The position numbers and the translations under genes were made by a program. Below, in pieces: positions 20,078 through 28,625 of a DNA stretch of 64,000 bases. The notes beneath the pieces were generated by a model that saw only the letters and a list, made by a program, of their open reading frames with translations, was not told where the DNA came from and ran no database searches. The stretch spans positions 124,001 to 188,000 of the forward strand of contig NZ_JAFCLG010000001.1 in assembly GCF_018129685.1 (NCBI RefSeq), given 5' to 3'. Position 1 is the stretch's first letter; each line of letters begins with the position of its first letter. The stretch is from Bradyrhizobium manausense. GTDB lineage: Bacteria > Pseudomonadota > Alphaproteobacteria > Rhizobiales > Xanthobacteraceae.

Positions 20078-21122
20078 GCCCCAGAATGGACCTGGCGAGG
20101 CGAGGGGGGATGACGATCTCATTCTCAGCGTCGAGGACCTGGCGGTGCATTTTCCGCTGGGCGGTGGTCTGTTCGGCCGTGGCCGGCGGCTGCTCCGTGC
20201 CGTCGACGGTGTCCATCTCAAGTTGAAGCGCGGCGAATGCCTCGGCCTCGTCGGCGAGTCCGGCTCGGGCAAATCGACGGTGGCGTTGTCCATCCTTGGC
20301 CTGGTGACGCCGACGCGCGGCCGCATCGTACTGGACGGGCAGGTGGTGACATCCAGGCCATCAGGCGATCGCAAGGCGCTCGCCCGCACCGTGCAGATGG
20401 TGTTCCAGGATCCCTACGCCTCGCTCAATCCGCGCCAGACCGTGCGCCGCACGCTGGAAGATCCGCTGCGCGTCCACGGCGTGACCGCAAGAAGCGAGAT
20501 CGAGGACCGCGTCGCGACCATGCTGCGTCATGTCGGCCTGCGCCCCGAACAGGCCGACCGCTACCCGCACGAATTCTCCGGCGGCCAGCGCCAGCGCATC
20601 GGCATTGCGCGTGCGCTGATCCTCAACCCCAGGATCGTCATCTGCGACGAGCCGGTCTCCGCGCTCGACGTCTCGATCCGCGCCCAGATCATTAACCTGC
20701 TCCTGGAACTGAAGGACACGCTCGGTCTCTCCTACATCATGATCAGCCACGACCTCGGCGTCGTCGAGCACATGAGCGACCGCGTCGCCGTGATGTATCT
20801 CGGCCGCATCGTCGAGAACGGCGACTGGCGCGAGATCTTCGAGCGGCCGGCGCATCCGTATACGCAGGCGCTGATCGCGGCGATCCCCGATCCGCTGCAT
20901 CATGCGCCGCTGGCCACGACAGGCGGTGATCTTCCGAACCCGCTCAACCCGCCGAACGGGTGCGCGTTCAGCCCGCGGTGCCGGTACGCGGAAGATGTGT
21001 GCCGCAGGGAGCCGGGGCCGGTGCTGGAGACGCGGCCCGACGGGCACGCGGTGAGATGCTGGCGGGCGGATGAGATTTCGGGGCGGGTGGCGTTGGCCTT
21101 GGGCGAAGAGGCTCATCGCTAG
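20070..21122 (+). CDS. ABC transporter ATP-binding protein, DppF/OppF type
   Basis: This 350-residue ATPase is the second nucleotide-binding subunit. Walker A is GESGSGKS, the signature is FSGGQRQRIGIARAL, and Walker B is IVICDEPVSALD. The C-terminal extension with GCAFSPRCRYAEDVCRREPG matches the OppF/DppF type. It overlaps the preceding ATPase gene by eight bases and is the last gene of the five-gene operon. The first 20 or so residues are polar and may not all be translated, but no better start is evident. Confidence 0.92.
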
Positions 21123-21233
21123 CCACGATCCGAAACGATCCGTCGTCGCCGGGACCGATAGGCAAAGGGATTTTGGACATAATTTAGCCGACGTTTCTTC
21201 GCTTGTTCCGCGTTCAGCGATTGGGACAGTTAC

Positions 21234-22214
21234 TTGCGCACGGTATTTTGGCTTCTCGTTGCCTTCCTTCTTTGCTCGGTTTCTTCCGCCGAAGCCGCTG
21301 GCATCCAGCTCTTCAACCATGGTCCGAACTTATCGGGCGCGATTTGGTATCCGTGCCAGGCCCAACCGCGAGACGTGGAGCTCGGCGATCTCGGAATGGG
21401 CGTCGACTATGGCCTCGTCGGCGTGAAGGACTGTCCCGTCATCGGGACGAAGCTGCCGCTGATCATTTTTTCTCATGGCTATCGGGGCTGGTTCGGGGGA
21501 CACCATGACTCCGCAACGGCCTTGGCCGACGCCGGTTTTGTCGTTGCGGCAATCAATCACTCGGGGGACAACGGCAATGACACGTCGCGTAGCGATGAGC
21601 TGTCCAGTTTCTTGTCGCGTCCAGCCGATCTGGTCCGGCTGCTCGACTTCGTGTTGAAGGACTGGAAGGACAAGGCGGTTGTTGATTCCTCCAAAATCGG
21701 TCTGTTTGGTTTCTCCAAGGGCGGGTACACCGGCCTGGCGCTGATCGGTGTCGCGCCGGACTTTGCAAGGGTCGCACGCGGTTGCACGGATACATCGAAG
21801 TTTTGTGAGCAACTCCGCAGCGGCAACATTCCAGTTCCGACGCAGGACGCGCGTATCCGGGCGGCCGTGATTGCCGAGCCGCCGAGTGGGTTCTTCACGA
21901 AGGACAATCTGTCCGCCATCAGGATTCCGCTGCAGTTCTGGCGCGCGGAATTGCCGACGGCGGGCGTTGATGTGGATCCCGCGGGCACTGCGCGCATCGC
22001 TCGGAGCCTGCCGGGAACGCCGGAGATTCACAGCGTGCCGGCCAGCCACTTCGCTTTCCTGGCGCCATGTTCGCCGCAGCTCACGGCCGCGCTGCCCCGC
22101 ATCTGCACCGACAAGCCCGAGGGTTTCGACAGGGCGGCGTTCCATCGCGAATTCAACGCGAATGTTGCACGGTTTTTCCTTGATCACCTTGTCGTCGACG
22201 ACGCACCTCGCTGA
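21234..22214 (+). CDS. Exported alpha/beta-hydrolase (dienelactone hydrolase/PAF-acetylhydrolase-like)
   Basis: This 326-residue protein has a signal peptide (VFWLLVAFLLCSVSSAEAA) and an alpha/beta-hydrolase fold. LIIFSHGYRGWFGGH is the oxyanion segment, GFSKGGYTG the nucleophile elbow with the serine, and HSVPASHFAFLAPC supplies a probable catalytic histidine. The start is a TTG at 21234 behind a gggacag ribosome site; no ATG or GTG fits before the signal peptide. It is related to the predicted dienelactone-hydrolase group (COG4188). The substrate is unknown. It converges with a serine hydrolase gene. Confidence 0.78.
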   Translation: MRTVFWLLVAFLLCSVSSAEAAGIQLFNHGPNLSGAIWYPCQAQPRDVELGDLGMGVDYGLVGVKDCPVIGTKLPLIIFSHGYRGWFGGHHDSATALADAGFVVAAINHSGDNGNDTSRSDELSSFLSRPADLVRLLDFVLKDWKDKAVVDSSKIGLFGFSKGGYTGLALIGVAPDFARVARGCTDTSKFCEQLRSGNIPVPTQDARIRAAVIAEPPSGFFTKDNLSAIRIPLQFWRAELPTAGVDVDPAGTARIARSLPGTPEIHSVPASHFAFLAPCSPQLTAALPRICTDKPEGFDRAAFHREFNANVARFFLDHLVVDDAPR

Positions 22215-22298
22215 GGTTCGTCTCACGGAATGATTTAACCAGAGCCGACTGATAGGCTCTCGGCCGCAGCAGGAGTTTGGCGGGATCAAGCGGGAACT

Positions 22299-23306
22299 TC
22301 AATCGGGGAAGGTCAGGATCTGCCGGACGAGGTCGAGAAAGGTCGTGGTGTGAATTCCCTTCTGGCTTTGATCCAGTTCGACCAACTGAACGGCAACAAG
22401 ATGCTTCTCCGGCACGATCACGATCAACTGTCCTCCATAGCCGGACGCAAAGATTGCGTCGCTTCCCCAAGCGCCGGCACCGAGAGTCCACCAGAGATAT
22501 CCACAACCGCGGTCGTTTCGATCGGTCTCTGAATAGGCTTTCGTGGACTCGGCCGTCCATTGCAATGGAATAACGGCAACGTCGTTCCATCGCCCCTTGT
22601 TGAGGAACAGCAATCCAAAACGCGCAAGATCGCGCGCGCTCATGCTGAACACGTAGGCGCGATAAAGCGACGAACCATCTCCAATGAATGTCCCGTCACG
22701 GGCCGTGTAGTCCTGCATGCCCAGGGGGCGTGCAATCAGCTTCTCGAAACTGTCGAACAGGTTCGAGTCCGTCGCCCTTTCATAGATCGCACCTAGCGCG
22801 TTGAAGTCCCAGTTGTTGTAGTACCAAAACGTTCCAGGCGAATGACTGCCGCGCAGCGGGCGCCTCGATTTCTGGTCGCTCGTCTCGTAAGCCGCCGGGT
22901 GATAGACCCCGGAGCGGGTCATGAGCAGCTGGCGAACCGTTGCAAGCTTCTCGTCAGCCGTCAGCGACGGGGCAGTGTCGTCGATGCCCAATTGCCCGAG
23001 CGTGCTTTCGAGTTTGATCTGACCGCGTTCGATGGCGACGCCGTAGAGGGCACTCAAGAAGCTCTTTCGAACAGAACGAATATTGACCTTGCGGCTGACG
23101 TCTCCCGATGTCGCGACGACGAGGCCGTCCTGCACGACCATGATCGCGGTCGGCTTGTATTTTCGGGCGTAACTCTGGACGGCGCCTTGAACTGGCGAGG
23201 TCTGCGCCGGTCCATTGGAGCCGAGGAACTTCCATTCAGATCCGGGCTCTGCGCTTGCCCAGGCCGACCAGACCAGCAAGGTCGCGAGCAGCACAAGATA
23301 CCGCAT
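22299..23306 (-). CDS. Exported serine hydrolase, beta-lactamase/PBP4* class
   Basis: This 335-residue protein has a cleavable signal peptide (YLVLLATLLVWSAWASA) and a class C beta-lactamase-like fold. The SxxK catalytic tetrad is SVRK in IRSVRKSFLSAL, and the second motif is YYNNWDF (Y-x-N). A later GYGGQLIVIV segment corresponds to the HxG/KTG-like strand. Such proteins are more often esterases or peptidases than true beta-lactamases. It stands alone, with a 245-base gap before the sugar transporter operon end. Confidence 0.85.
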   Translation of the reverse strand: MRYLVLLATLLVWSAWASAEPGSEWKFLGSNGPAQTSPVQGAVQSYARKYKPTAIMVVQDGLVVATSGDVSRKVNIRSVRKSFLSALYGVAIERGQIKLESTLGQLGIDDTAPSLTADEKLATVRQLLMTRSGVYHPAAYETSDQKSRRPLRGSHSPGTFWYYNNWDFNALGAIYERATDSNLFDSFEKLIARPLGMQDYTARDGTFIGDGSSLYRAYVFSMSARDLARFGLLFLNKGRWNDVAVIPLQWTAESTKAYSETDRNDRGCGYLWWTLGAGAWGSDAIFASGYGGQLIVIVPEKHLVAVQLVELDQSQKGIHTTTFLDLVRQILTFPD

Positions 23307-23505
23307 GACAATGGCTTCGCTCCGGGGTTCGGCAGACGATGGGTGAAGGGAAAGACGACGGTGGGCTGCACGGCATGCACCGCCAATTCTGCGCAGGTAG
23401 GTATCGTAGCATCATACTCCTGTTTTGCCCGACACGTCAAATTCACTTCGAAAAATCAGTAATTTTGCGGCCTTGTCGGCAAGCTATTGATTTCCCTGAT
23501 GCCGG

Positions 23506-23527
23506 CTACTGTGCATGGGGTTGTTTT
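23506..23527 (-). repeat. 22-base dispersed repeat, copy A
   Basis: On the minus strand, this 22-base stretch (starting AAAACAACCCC and ending GCACAGTAG) is identical at every position to 37366-37387 on the plus strand. It lies 24 bases past the stop of the minus-strand permease gene, in sense orientation relative to it. No function is known to me. Confidence 0.6.
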
Positions 23528-23551
23528 CGCGGCTTTGTTTCGGGGGGCGGT

Positions 23552-24580
23552 CTATTCCGCCGTTTTTTCCCGCAAGCGCTGCGCATAGACGTTGATGATC
23601 AGCGCCAGCAGCAGGATCACGCCGCGGATCAGGATCTTCAGGAAGCTGTCGATGTTGACGTGGTCGAGGCCGTTGTTGAGGACGCCGAGCACGAACAGCC
23701 CGACGATGGTGTTGCCGATGCCGCCGCGGCCGCCGAACAGGCTGGTGCCGCCGACCACGACGGCGGCGATGGAGTCGAGCAAATAGGTGTCGAACTCGTT
23801 CTGCTGCGCGCTGCCGAAATGGGCGACGCCGAGCATGCCGCCGATGCCGGAGCACACCGCCGAGATCACCATCACGCTGCCCAGGATGAGCTTGACGTTG
23901 AGGCCGGAATATTCGGCGGCCTCGCGGTTTCCGCCGACCATGTAGACGTAGCGGCCGAAGCGCGTGTAGGTCAGCACCAGGTGCCCGCCGAGCAGCATGA
24001 TGGCCGCGACGATGACGATCCAGGGGACGCCGCCGATCGAGCCCGAGCCGAGCGTGGTGATCAGATCAGGCACCTTGTAGGCGATCTGGCCGCGCACCAG
24101 CAGGGCCGAGATGCCGGCCGCGATCTGCATCATCGCCAGGGTCATGATGAAGGAGGGGATGCCGATCACGGTCAGCCCCAGCGCGTTGACGAGGCCGAGC
24201 GCCGCGCAGAGCGCGATGGCGAGCAGGATGGCGGCCGCGCCGGGCAGGGGGATGTTGGGAATGTTGACGTAGGATTCCTGCAGCGTGAAGTAGGCGACCG
24301 CGATGCCGGTGACGTTGGCGATGCCGGCGATCGAGAGATCGATCTCCGCGCACAGGATCACGAAAGTGAGGCCGACGGCGATGATGCCGGTGACCGACAC
24401 CTGCGTCAGGATGTTGCCGAGGTTGTCGATGGTCGCGAAGGAGGGGCTGGCCAGCGCGAAGAAGACGGACAGGAAGATCAGCGTCAGGAACGGCGCGATG
24501 TTGCGCATCTGCGAGCGCAGGAAGGGCGCAAGGCCCCGTGCGCGCTGGCCCGCCGCCGGTGCCGTCTCACTGCTCGCCAT
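23552..24580 (-). CDS. Sugar ABC transporter permease (RbsC family)
   Basis: This 342-residue inner-membrane protein is a CUT2-class permease with many hydrophobic spans. The segment LSIAGIANVTGIAVAYFTL and the C-terminal SLFGGRGGIGNTIVGLFVLG with NGLDHV are characteristic of RbsC-like proteins. The ATG follows ggagaaccaca, a good ribosome site. It is the last gene of a binding protein-ATPase-permease operon on the minus strand, 12 bases after the ATPase stop. It presumably forms a homodimeric channel. Confidence 0.92.
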   Translation of the reverse strand: MASSETAPAAGQRARGLAPFLRSQMRNIAPFLTLIFLSVFFALASPSFATIDNLGNILTQVSVTGIIAVGLTFVILCAEIDLSIAGIANVTGIAVAYFTLQESYVNIPNIPLPGAAAILLAIALCAALGLVNALGLTVIGIPSFIMTLAMMQIAAGISALLVRGQIAYKVPDLITTLGSGSIGGVPWIVIVAAIMLLGGHLVLTYTRFGRYVYMVGGNREAAEYSGLNVKLILGSVMVISAVCSGIGGMLGVAHFGSAQQNEFDTYLLDSIAAVVVGGTSLFGGRGGIGNTIVGLFVLGVLNNGLDHVNIDSFLKILIRGVILLLALIINVYAQRLREKTAE

Positions 24581-24592
24581 TGTGGTTCTCCG

Positions 24593-26095
24593 TCACGCTG
24601 CTTCCAGCAGGCGGTCCTTGCTGACCGGCTCGTTCTTGAATTCCCGCACCAGGGTGCCGCGCTTGAGCACGAGGATGCGGTCGGCCAGCGACAGCACCGT
24701 TTCCGGCTCGGTCGACAGCACGATGATCGCAAGCCCCCTGGCGCGGAGGTCGCGGACGATGTTGATGACGTCGTTCTTGGCGCCGACATCCATGCCGCGC
24801 GTGGGTTCGCACAGCACCAGCAGCTTGGGCGGGTAGGTCAGCCATTTCGCCAGCGCCACCTTCTGCTGGTTGCCGCCGGAGAGCATGCCGAGATCGAGGC
24901 CGACCACCGGCGGCCTGATCTGCAACTGCTCGACCTGGCGCTGGGCAATCTCGCGCTCCTGCGCGGGCTTGAGCAGCAGCGACGAGATGCGGTCGAGAAT
25001 GCTGATCGAGATGTTCTTGTAGACCGGCTCCTGGTGAAACAGCATCGCGCGCCGGCTCTCCGGCACCAGCGCCACGCCCGCGCGCCGCGCCGCCGCGGTG
25101 CTGGCAAAGGTCTTGGGCGTGCCCTCGACGATCAGCGTGCCGGCGTCCGGCTTCAGCTTGCCGAACAGGATCCGCGACAGCTCCTGCTGCCCGCAGCCCA
25201 TGAAACCGTAGATGCCGAGCACCTCGCCGGCGCGGGCCTCGAAGGAGACGCCCTTGAGGCTGCGGGCCAGCGACAGCTGGTCGGCCTTCAGGATGACCGG
25301 ACTGTCGGTCGGTCGCGGCAGCATCAGGTCGTCGGTGTAGCTGTGCTCGAGCGCCTCGCCGCCGCGGCCGATCATCGCCTCGATCAGTGCGCCCTTGGTC
25401 GTGGCGGCGCTCGCGGTCTCCGCGACCTTCCGCCCGTTGCGGAAGACGGTGACCGTATCGGAGACGCGCAGGATGTCCTCGATGAAATGCGAGATGAAGA
25501 CGATGGCGGTGCCTTGTTCGCGCAGGCGCCGTAGCGTTGCGAACAGGCGCTCGACCTCGGGCGGGGAGAGGGCCGAGGTCGGCTCGTCCAGGATGACGAT
25601 GCGGGCACCCGAGAACAGCACGCGCGCGATCTCGATCAGCTGTTGCAGCCCGATCGGCAGATCGCCGAGCCGCGACATCGGATCGACGTCGATGCCGAAG
25701 CGCGCAAGCTGCTCGCCGGCTTCGCGCGCCATGCGTCGCCATTGCACGAGGCCGAGGGCGTTGGTTGGCTGGTTGCCGAGAAAGACGTTCTCCGCGACCG
25801 TCAGGTCGGGCGCGACGCTGAGCTCCTGATGCACCATGCCGATGCCCGCCGCGTGCGCATCGCGCGCCGAGCGGAAGCGGGTCTCCTGGCCGTCGATCAG
25901 GAAGCGGCCGGAGAACTCGGTGTGCACGCCGGCGATGATCTTCATCAGCGTGCTTTTTCCCGCGCCGTTCTCGCCGACGAGACCGTGGATCTCGCCGGGG
26001 CGAAGTGCGAAGTCGACACCACGAAGCGCTTCGACACCGCCGAAGCTCTTCGTGATGCCCTGGAGTTCCAGGATGGGCTGACGACCCTCAGGCAT
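24593..26095 (-). CDS. Sugar ABC transporter ATP-binding protein (RbsA family)
   Basis: This 500-residue protein fuses two nucleotide-binding domains, as in RbsA/MglA. The first half has an intact Walker A (GENGAGKS) and Walker B (IVILDEPTSAL), with a QLIEIARVLF region instead of a standard signature. The second half has a degenerate Walker A (GFMGCGQQELS) but a good signature (LSGGNQQKVALAKWL) and LLVLCEPTRGMDVGAK. This asymmetry is normal for the CUT2 class. It drives the adjacent permease. Confidence 0.93.
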   Translation of the reverse strand: MPEGRQPILELQGITKSFGGVEALRGVDFALRPGEIHGLVGENGAGKSTLMKIIAGVHTEFSGRFLIDGQETRFRSARDAHAAGIGMVHQELSVAPDLTVAENVFLGNQPTNALGLVQWRRMAREAGEQLARFGIDVDPMSRLGDLPIGLQQLIEIARVLFSGARIVILDEPTSALSPPEVERLFATLRRLREQGTAIVFISHFIEDILRVSDTVTVFRNGRKVAETASAATTKGALIEAMIGRGGEALEHSYTDDLMLPRPTDSPVILKADQLSLARSLKGVSFEARAGEVLGIYGFMGCGQQELSRILFGKLKPDAGTLIVEGTPKTFASTAAARRAGVALVPESRRAMLFHQEPVYKNISISILDRISSLLLKPAQEREIAQRQVEQLQIRPPVVGLDLGMLSGGNQQKVALAKWLTYPPKLLVLCEPTRGMDVGAKNDVINIVRDLRARGLAIIVLSTEPETVLSLADRILVLKRGTLVREFKNEPVSKDRLLEAA

Positions 26096-26118
26096 GCAAG
26101 TTCAGGTCTTGGAGGATT

Positions 26119-27141
26119 TCAGATCAGGAAGTGATCCTGCATCCACTGCATGCCCGCGGCGTTGGCCTTGGTCACGACAGGACCGTCGGTGACGACGTTC
26201 TTGGGGATGCCCTGGCCGCTCTTCTCGCCACCGGCGACAGCCGCAACGCCCGCAATGATCGCGCCGCCATGGATGCGGCAGGACGGATTGCGCACGGTCG
26301 CGTACATCCGGCCTTCGCTCACCGCCTGGATCGCCGGCGGCATCGCGTCGACGCCGCCGATCAGGATGTTGGTGCGGTTGTGCGCCTTCATGATGTTGGC
26401 GGCCGCAAGCGCCATGTCGTCATTGTGGAAGAAGGCCGCATCGATCTGCGGATATTTGGTGAGGTAGGTTTCCCAGAGCCGCGCGGTCTTGGAGACATCC
26501 CAGTCGGCCGGCTGGGTATCGAGCACCTCGATCCCGGGGAATTGCTTGACGACGTTGTTGAAGCCCTTGGCGCGGCCTTGCGCACCGGTGTGGCCGAGCG
26601 CTCCTTGCGTCATGATGATCTTGCCCTTGCCGCCCATCGCGTTGCATAGCGCCTGCGTCACCGACGCGCCCATGAACTCGTTGTCGGGGGCGAGGAAGGA
26701 GTGGACGTTGATCTGGTCGAGCGGCGCGATCAGCGTGTCCATGTCGATCACAGGCGTGCCGGCGTCGATCATCTTCTGCACGGGCTGGGTGAGGGTGCCG
26801 ATGCCGAAGGCCTGGATCGCGACGAAATCCCATTTCTGCGACGCCATATTGTCGATCGCCGCGCGCTGCTTGACGGCATCGAGCTGGCCGTCGAACCAGG
26901 TCACTTCGACGTTGAACAGCTTGCCCCAGAACTCTGCGGCCTGCTTGCCTTGCGCGCACCAGGTCGCCTGGAGGCCTGCGTTGGAGAACGCCGCCTTCAG
27001 CGGCTTCTCGCTTCGTCCCATTTCGGCGGCCAATGCTGGGTTTATGCCCAAGCTGCCGAGGATGGCAGTCGCCGCGCCGGCGGTCGCAGCCGCCTGAAGA
27101 AGATCGCGCCTCGTCGTCGAGAAGTCTTTCGTCCCGGACAT
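26119..27141 (-). CDS. Sugar ABC transporter substrate-binding protein, Tat-exported
   Basis: This 340-residue periplasmic binding protein is of the Peripla_BP_4/RbsB type. It begins with a twin-arginine signal (TTRRDLLQAAATAGAATAIL, cleavage near ALAAE). Ligand-domain landmarks include FFHNDDMALAAANIMKAH and GVDAMPPAIQAVSEGRMYAT. The start at 27141 was chosen because gggagcgagcg precedes it; the longer frame from 27177 adds 12 residues before the Tat signal. It heads the operon. The substrate, probably a sugar or polyol, is unknown. Confidence 0.9.
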   Translation of the reverse strand: MSGTKDFSTTRRDLLQAAATAGAATAILGSLGINPALAAEMGRSEKPLKAAFSNAGLQATWCAQGKQAAEFWGKLFNVEVTWFDGQLDAVKQRAAIDNMASQKWDFVAIQAFGIGTLTQPVQKMIDAGTPVIDMDTLIAPLDQINVHSFLAPDNEFMGASVTQALCNAMGGKGKIIMTQGALGHTGAQGRAKGFNNVVKQFPGIEVLDTQPADWDVSKTARLWETYLTKYPQIDAAFFHNDDMALAAANIMKAHNRTNILIGGVDAMPPAIQAVSEGRMYATVRNPSCRIHGGAIIAGVAAVAGGEKSGQGIPKNVVTDGPVVTKANAAGMQWMQDHFLI

Positions 27142-27266
27142 CGCTCGCTCCCTTATATCTTGTCGTCGGTGCATCATTGGTTGCGCTACCGATCCGGAAA
27201 GTGTCTCACAATCGGTGGGTTCACGCTACCTAATCTGCAGCGCGCGCCTTGGTGCAGCGCAAAGCG

Positions 27267-27672
27267 CTACGCTGCGATGCCAGCGAAGGCATCGATCTCG
27301 ACGAGCAGCATGTCCCATGCCTGCGTCATCTCGTCCGACCATTCATCGCCGAGCTGATCGCGCAGGGTATCCCTGATGATGGCGAAAAAGCTGATGAACA
27401 ACTCGCGCGGCGTGCCGTAGGCGTCGTGCGAGGCCACCTCGCAGGCAATCAGCCGAAAATGTCCGCTGCGCTCGCCGGCGAAGTCGAGGATCGCCTCGAT
27501 CGTCAGCGCAAGCATTGATCCCATCACGAACTCGCTGCCTTTGCGTGCGGAACATCGCTCGCGCTTCAGGATGCTCATCGAACAGCCGCTGATAGACGAG
27601 GGGCGTGAGATCGGCGCAGCGCGAGGCTGCGCGCTCAAGGCTCTGTTCGATCGGATTGAGAGAGACGCTCAC
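27267..27672 (-). pseudogene. Bacterial globin gene with a single-base frameshift
   Basis: Two frames together give one globin. From a GTG at 27672 comes the N-terminal part (NPIEQSLERAASRCADLTPL then LFDEHPEARAMFR). From the next frame come GSEFVMGSMLALTIEAILDF, GHFRLIACEVASHDAYGTPR and LFISFFAIIRDTL to the end at 27267. Removing one T from the TTT at 27540-27542 (an A of AAA on the coding strand) joins them as MFRTQGSEFV. The expected proximal histidine is in ASHDAYG. Either the gene is decaying or the assembly has a homopolymer error. Only about 24 bases separate the start from a terminator, so it may lack its own promoter. Confidence 0.72.
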
Positions 27673-27695
27673 CGGCAGGCTACGCCGTTAAAGAC

Positions 27696-27724
27696 AAAAA
27701 AAGAGCGGGGCCCTAGCCCCGCTC
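27696..27724 (-). terminator. Rho-independent terminator reading leftward
   Basis: A perfect 9-bp stem (27703-27711 with 27716-27724) around a 4-base loop is followed, in the minus direction, by seven Ts (27702-27696). The U tract lies only on this side, so it terminates leftward transcripts. No gene on the minus strand ends here, which implies an upstream non-coding transcript or a lost gene to the right. Confidence 0.8.
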
Positions 27725-27947
27725 AAAAATTGTGTCGACCCTATTATCCCCGATTCTAAGATTTGATCTTGATTGACGGGGCGACGCTGCGTTTTGCGCG
27801 CCAGGGGCTCCTCCCGAGACTTGGACCACCAGACTTCAACCTCACGGCCAGCCTGAGCAAAAGGATGCTAGATCAACTTTTCTCACTTGTCATCATTTTC
27901 AGCAACGATTGTTCAAAATTCGAGCAGCTGACGAAATGTTCGGGCTC

Positions 27948-27977
27948 TTAACCCTATAAGTATATGACAAATATAAG
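27948..27977 (+). promoter_or_regulatory. Possible promoter of the copper operon
   Basis: TTAACC (27948-27953) and TATAAG (27972-27977) are separated by 18 bases in the only AT-rich patch upstream of pcuA. This resembles a weak sigma-70-type promoter. A start near 27985 would leave a leader of roughly 160 bases. The call rests on hexamer resemblance only. Confidence 0.3.
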
Positions 27978-28143
27978 ATATCTGTGGATGGGCGAGGGCG
28001 GCTGGGCTGCCTCAAATGCTGAAGGTCGTCCCTTCGGTGGGGTGTTCCCGTCACATTTCTTGCGAAATTTGCGCGCCGCCAACAAGGCGACCGATGTGAC
28101 CTCGACTCGGCGCGATCGCGGTGTTTAGTTAGCAGACGAACGA

Positions 28144-28530
28144 ATGGTTCGGCGGATGCGCGCACGGCTGCAAAAATTCTTACCTGTCGTCCTGCTCGCG
28201 CTGGTGATGCAGGTGCTGGCGCCGATTGCCGCCTGTTGGGCGGCTGGCCAGGCCGTGTCCGATCCGCTCGCTGGCGGCGTCATCTGCCATAGTGTCAGTG
28301 AGCAGGGTGCTCCGAGCGACCAGAACGATTCGCCGACCGCACATGCCGGTGCCTGCGCGCTGTGTTGTCTTGTGCAAGCCAACGCGTCCTTCGATTCGCC
28401 ACCGCACGCGACGCTCTCCGTTCCCTTCCGCCACGCCGAACGCGTGGTGTGGCACGAGGCGGGTGCGTCCGCTGTTGCCGCCCATGGCAGCTCGAACGCC
28501 CAGGCACGAGCGCCGCCTAAAATTTCCTGA
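28144..28530 (+). CDS. pcuA: PcuA-like DUF2946 protein, candidate copper-sensing upstream ORF
   Basis: This 128-residue protein heads a five-gene copper operon. It has a basic N-terminus and one hydrophobic signal segment (about residues 11-33), then a polar domain with Cys49 and the cluster HAGACALCCL (Cys71, 74, 75), and ends in ARAPPKIS. That cysteine motif with a terminal R-x-PP is typical of DUF2946 proteins. In Bradyrhizobium the equivalent pcuA is known only as a periplasmic product of the pcuABCDE operon. In Bordetella and Rhodobacter relatives (CruR, CutF), the DUF2946 product acts during its own translation to control the downstream copper gene. Whether this one is a stable protein or a sensor is open. 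Confidence 0.85.
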   Translation: MVRRMRARLQKFLPVVLLALVMQVLAPIAACWAAGQAVSDPLAGGVICHSVSEQGAPSDQNDSPTAHAGACALCCLVQANASFDSPPHATLSVPFRHAERVVWHEAGASAVAAHGSSNAQARAPPKIS

Positions 28531-28550
28531 CGACAATTTAAGTCCGAGCG

Positions 28551-28575
28551 ATCGGCAGGCCCAACACCTGCCGAT
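28551..28575 (+). promoter_or_regulatory. Perfect stem-loop between pcuA and pcuB
   Basis: ATCGGCAGG (28551-28559) and CCTGCCGAT (28567-28575) form a 9-bp perfect stem with a 7-base loop, 20 bases after the pcuA stop and about 50 before the pcuB start. No U tract follows, so it is not a standard terminator. Its position suits an attenuator or a ribosome-controlled switch for the TonB receptor gene. Confidence 0.6.
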
Positions 28576-28625
28576 GGGGTCGTTCAAGAGAGCTGGCGGA
28601 TCAGCCAGTGTCAGGAATTTGTAGA

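Larger units (their letters stand above)
27673..28143. other. 471-base gene-free region between globin remnant and copper operon
   Basis: No convincing protein gene is present. From left to right it holds the leftward terminator, about 230 bases of unassigned sequence that could be transcribed leftward as a small RNA, an AT-rich patch near 27950-27985 suited to divergent promoters, and about 150 bases of probable pcuA leader. A short plus-strand frame at 27763-27951 has no ribosome site and no recognisable protein. Confidence 0.6.

Noticed and set aside
22241..22260. AGAGCC/GGCTCT hairpin between the two convergent hydrolase genes as a terminator
   Set aside because: The stem is only 6 bp with an 8-base loop and no T-run on either strand; not strong enough to annotate.
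27860..27880. FNR/FixK-like half site (TTGATC) upstream of the globin remnant
   Set aside because: The second half does not match TTGAT-N4-ATCAA; only one half is present and it lies beyond a terminator from the globin gene.
27725..27900. 6S RNA, tmRNA or SRP RNA in the gene-free stretch
   Set aside because: I could not find the tmRNA tag or T-arm, the SRP GGAAGCAGCC-type loop, or a convincing 6S bubble; only an unassigned small RNA is proposed.
27763..27951. 62-residue plus-strand frame upstream of pcuA as a leader peptide
   Set aside because: No ribosome site, no relation to DUF2946 or copper-binding motifs, and it ends before the likely promoter.
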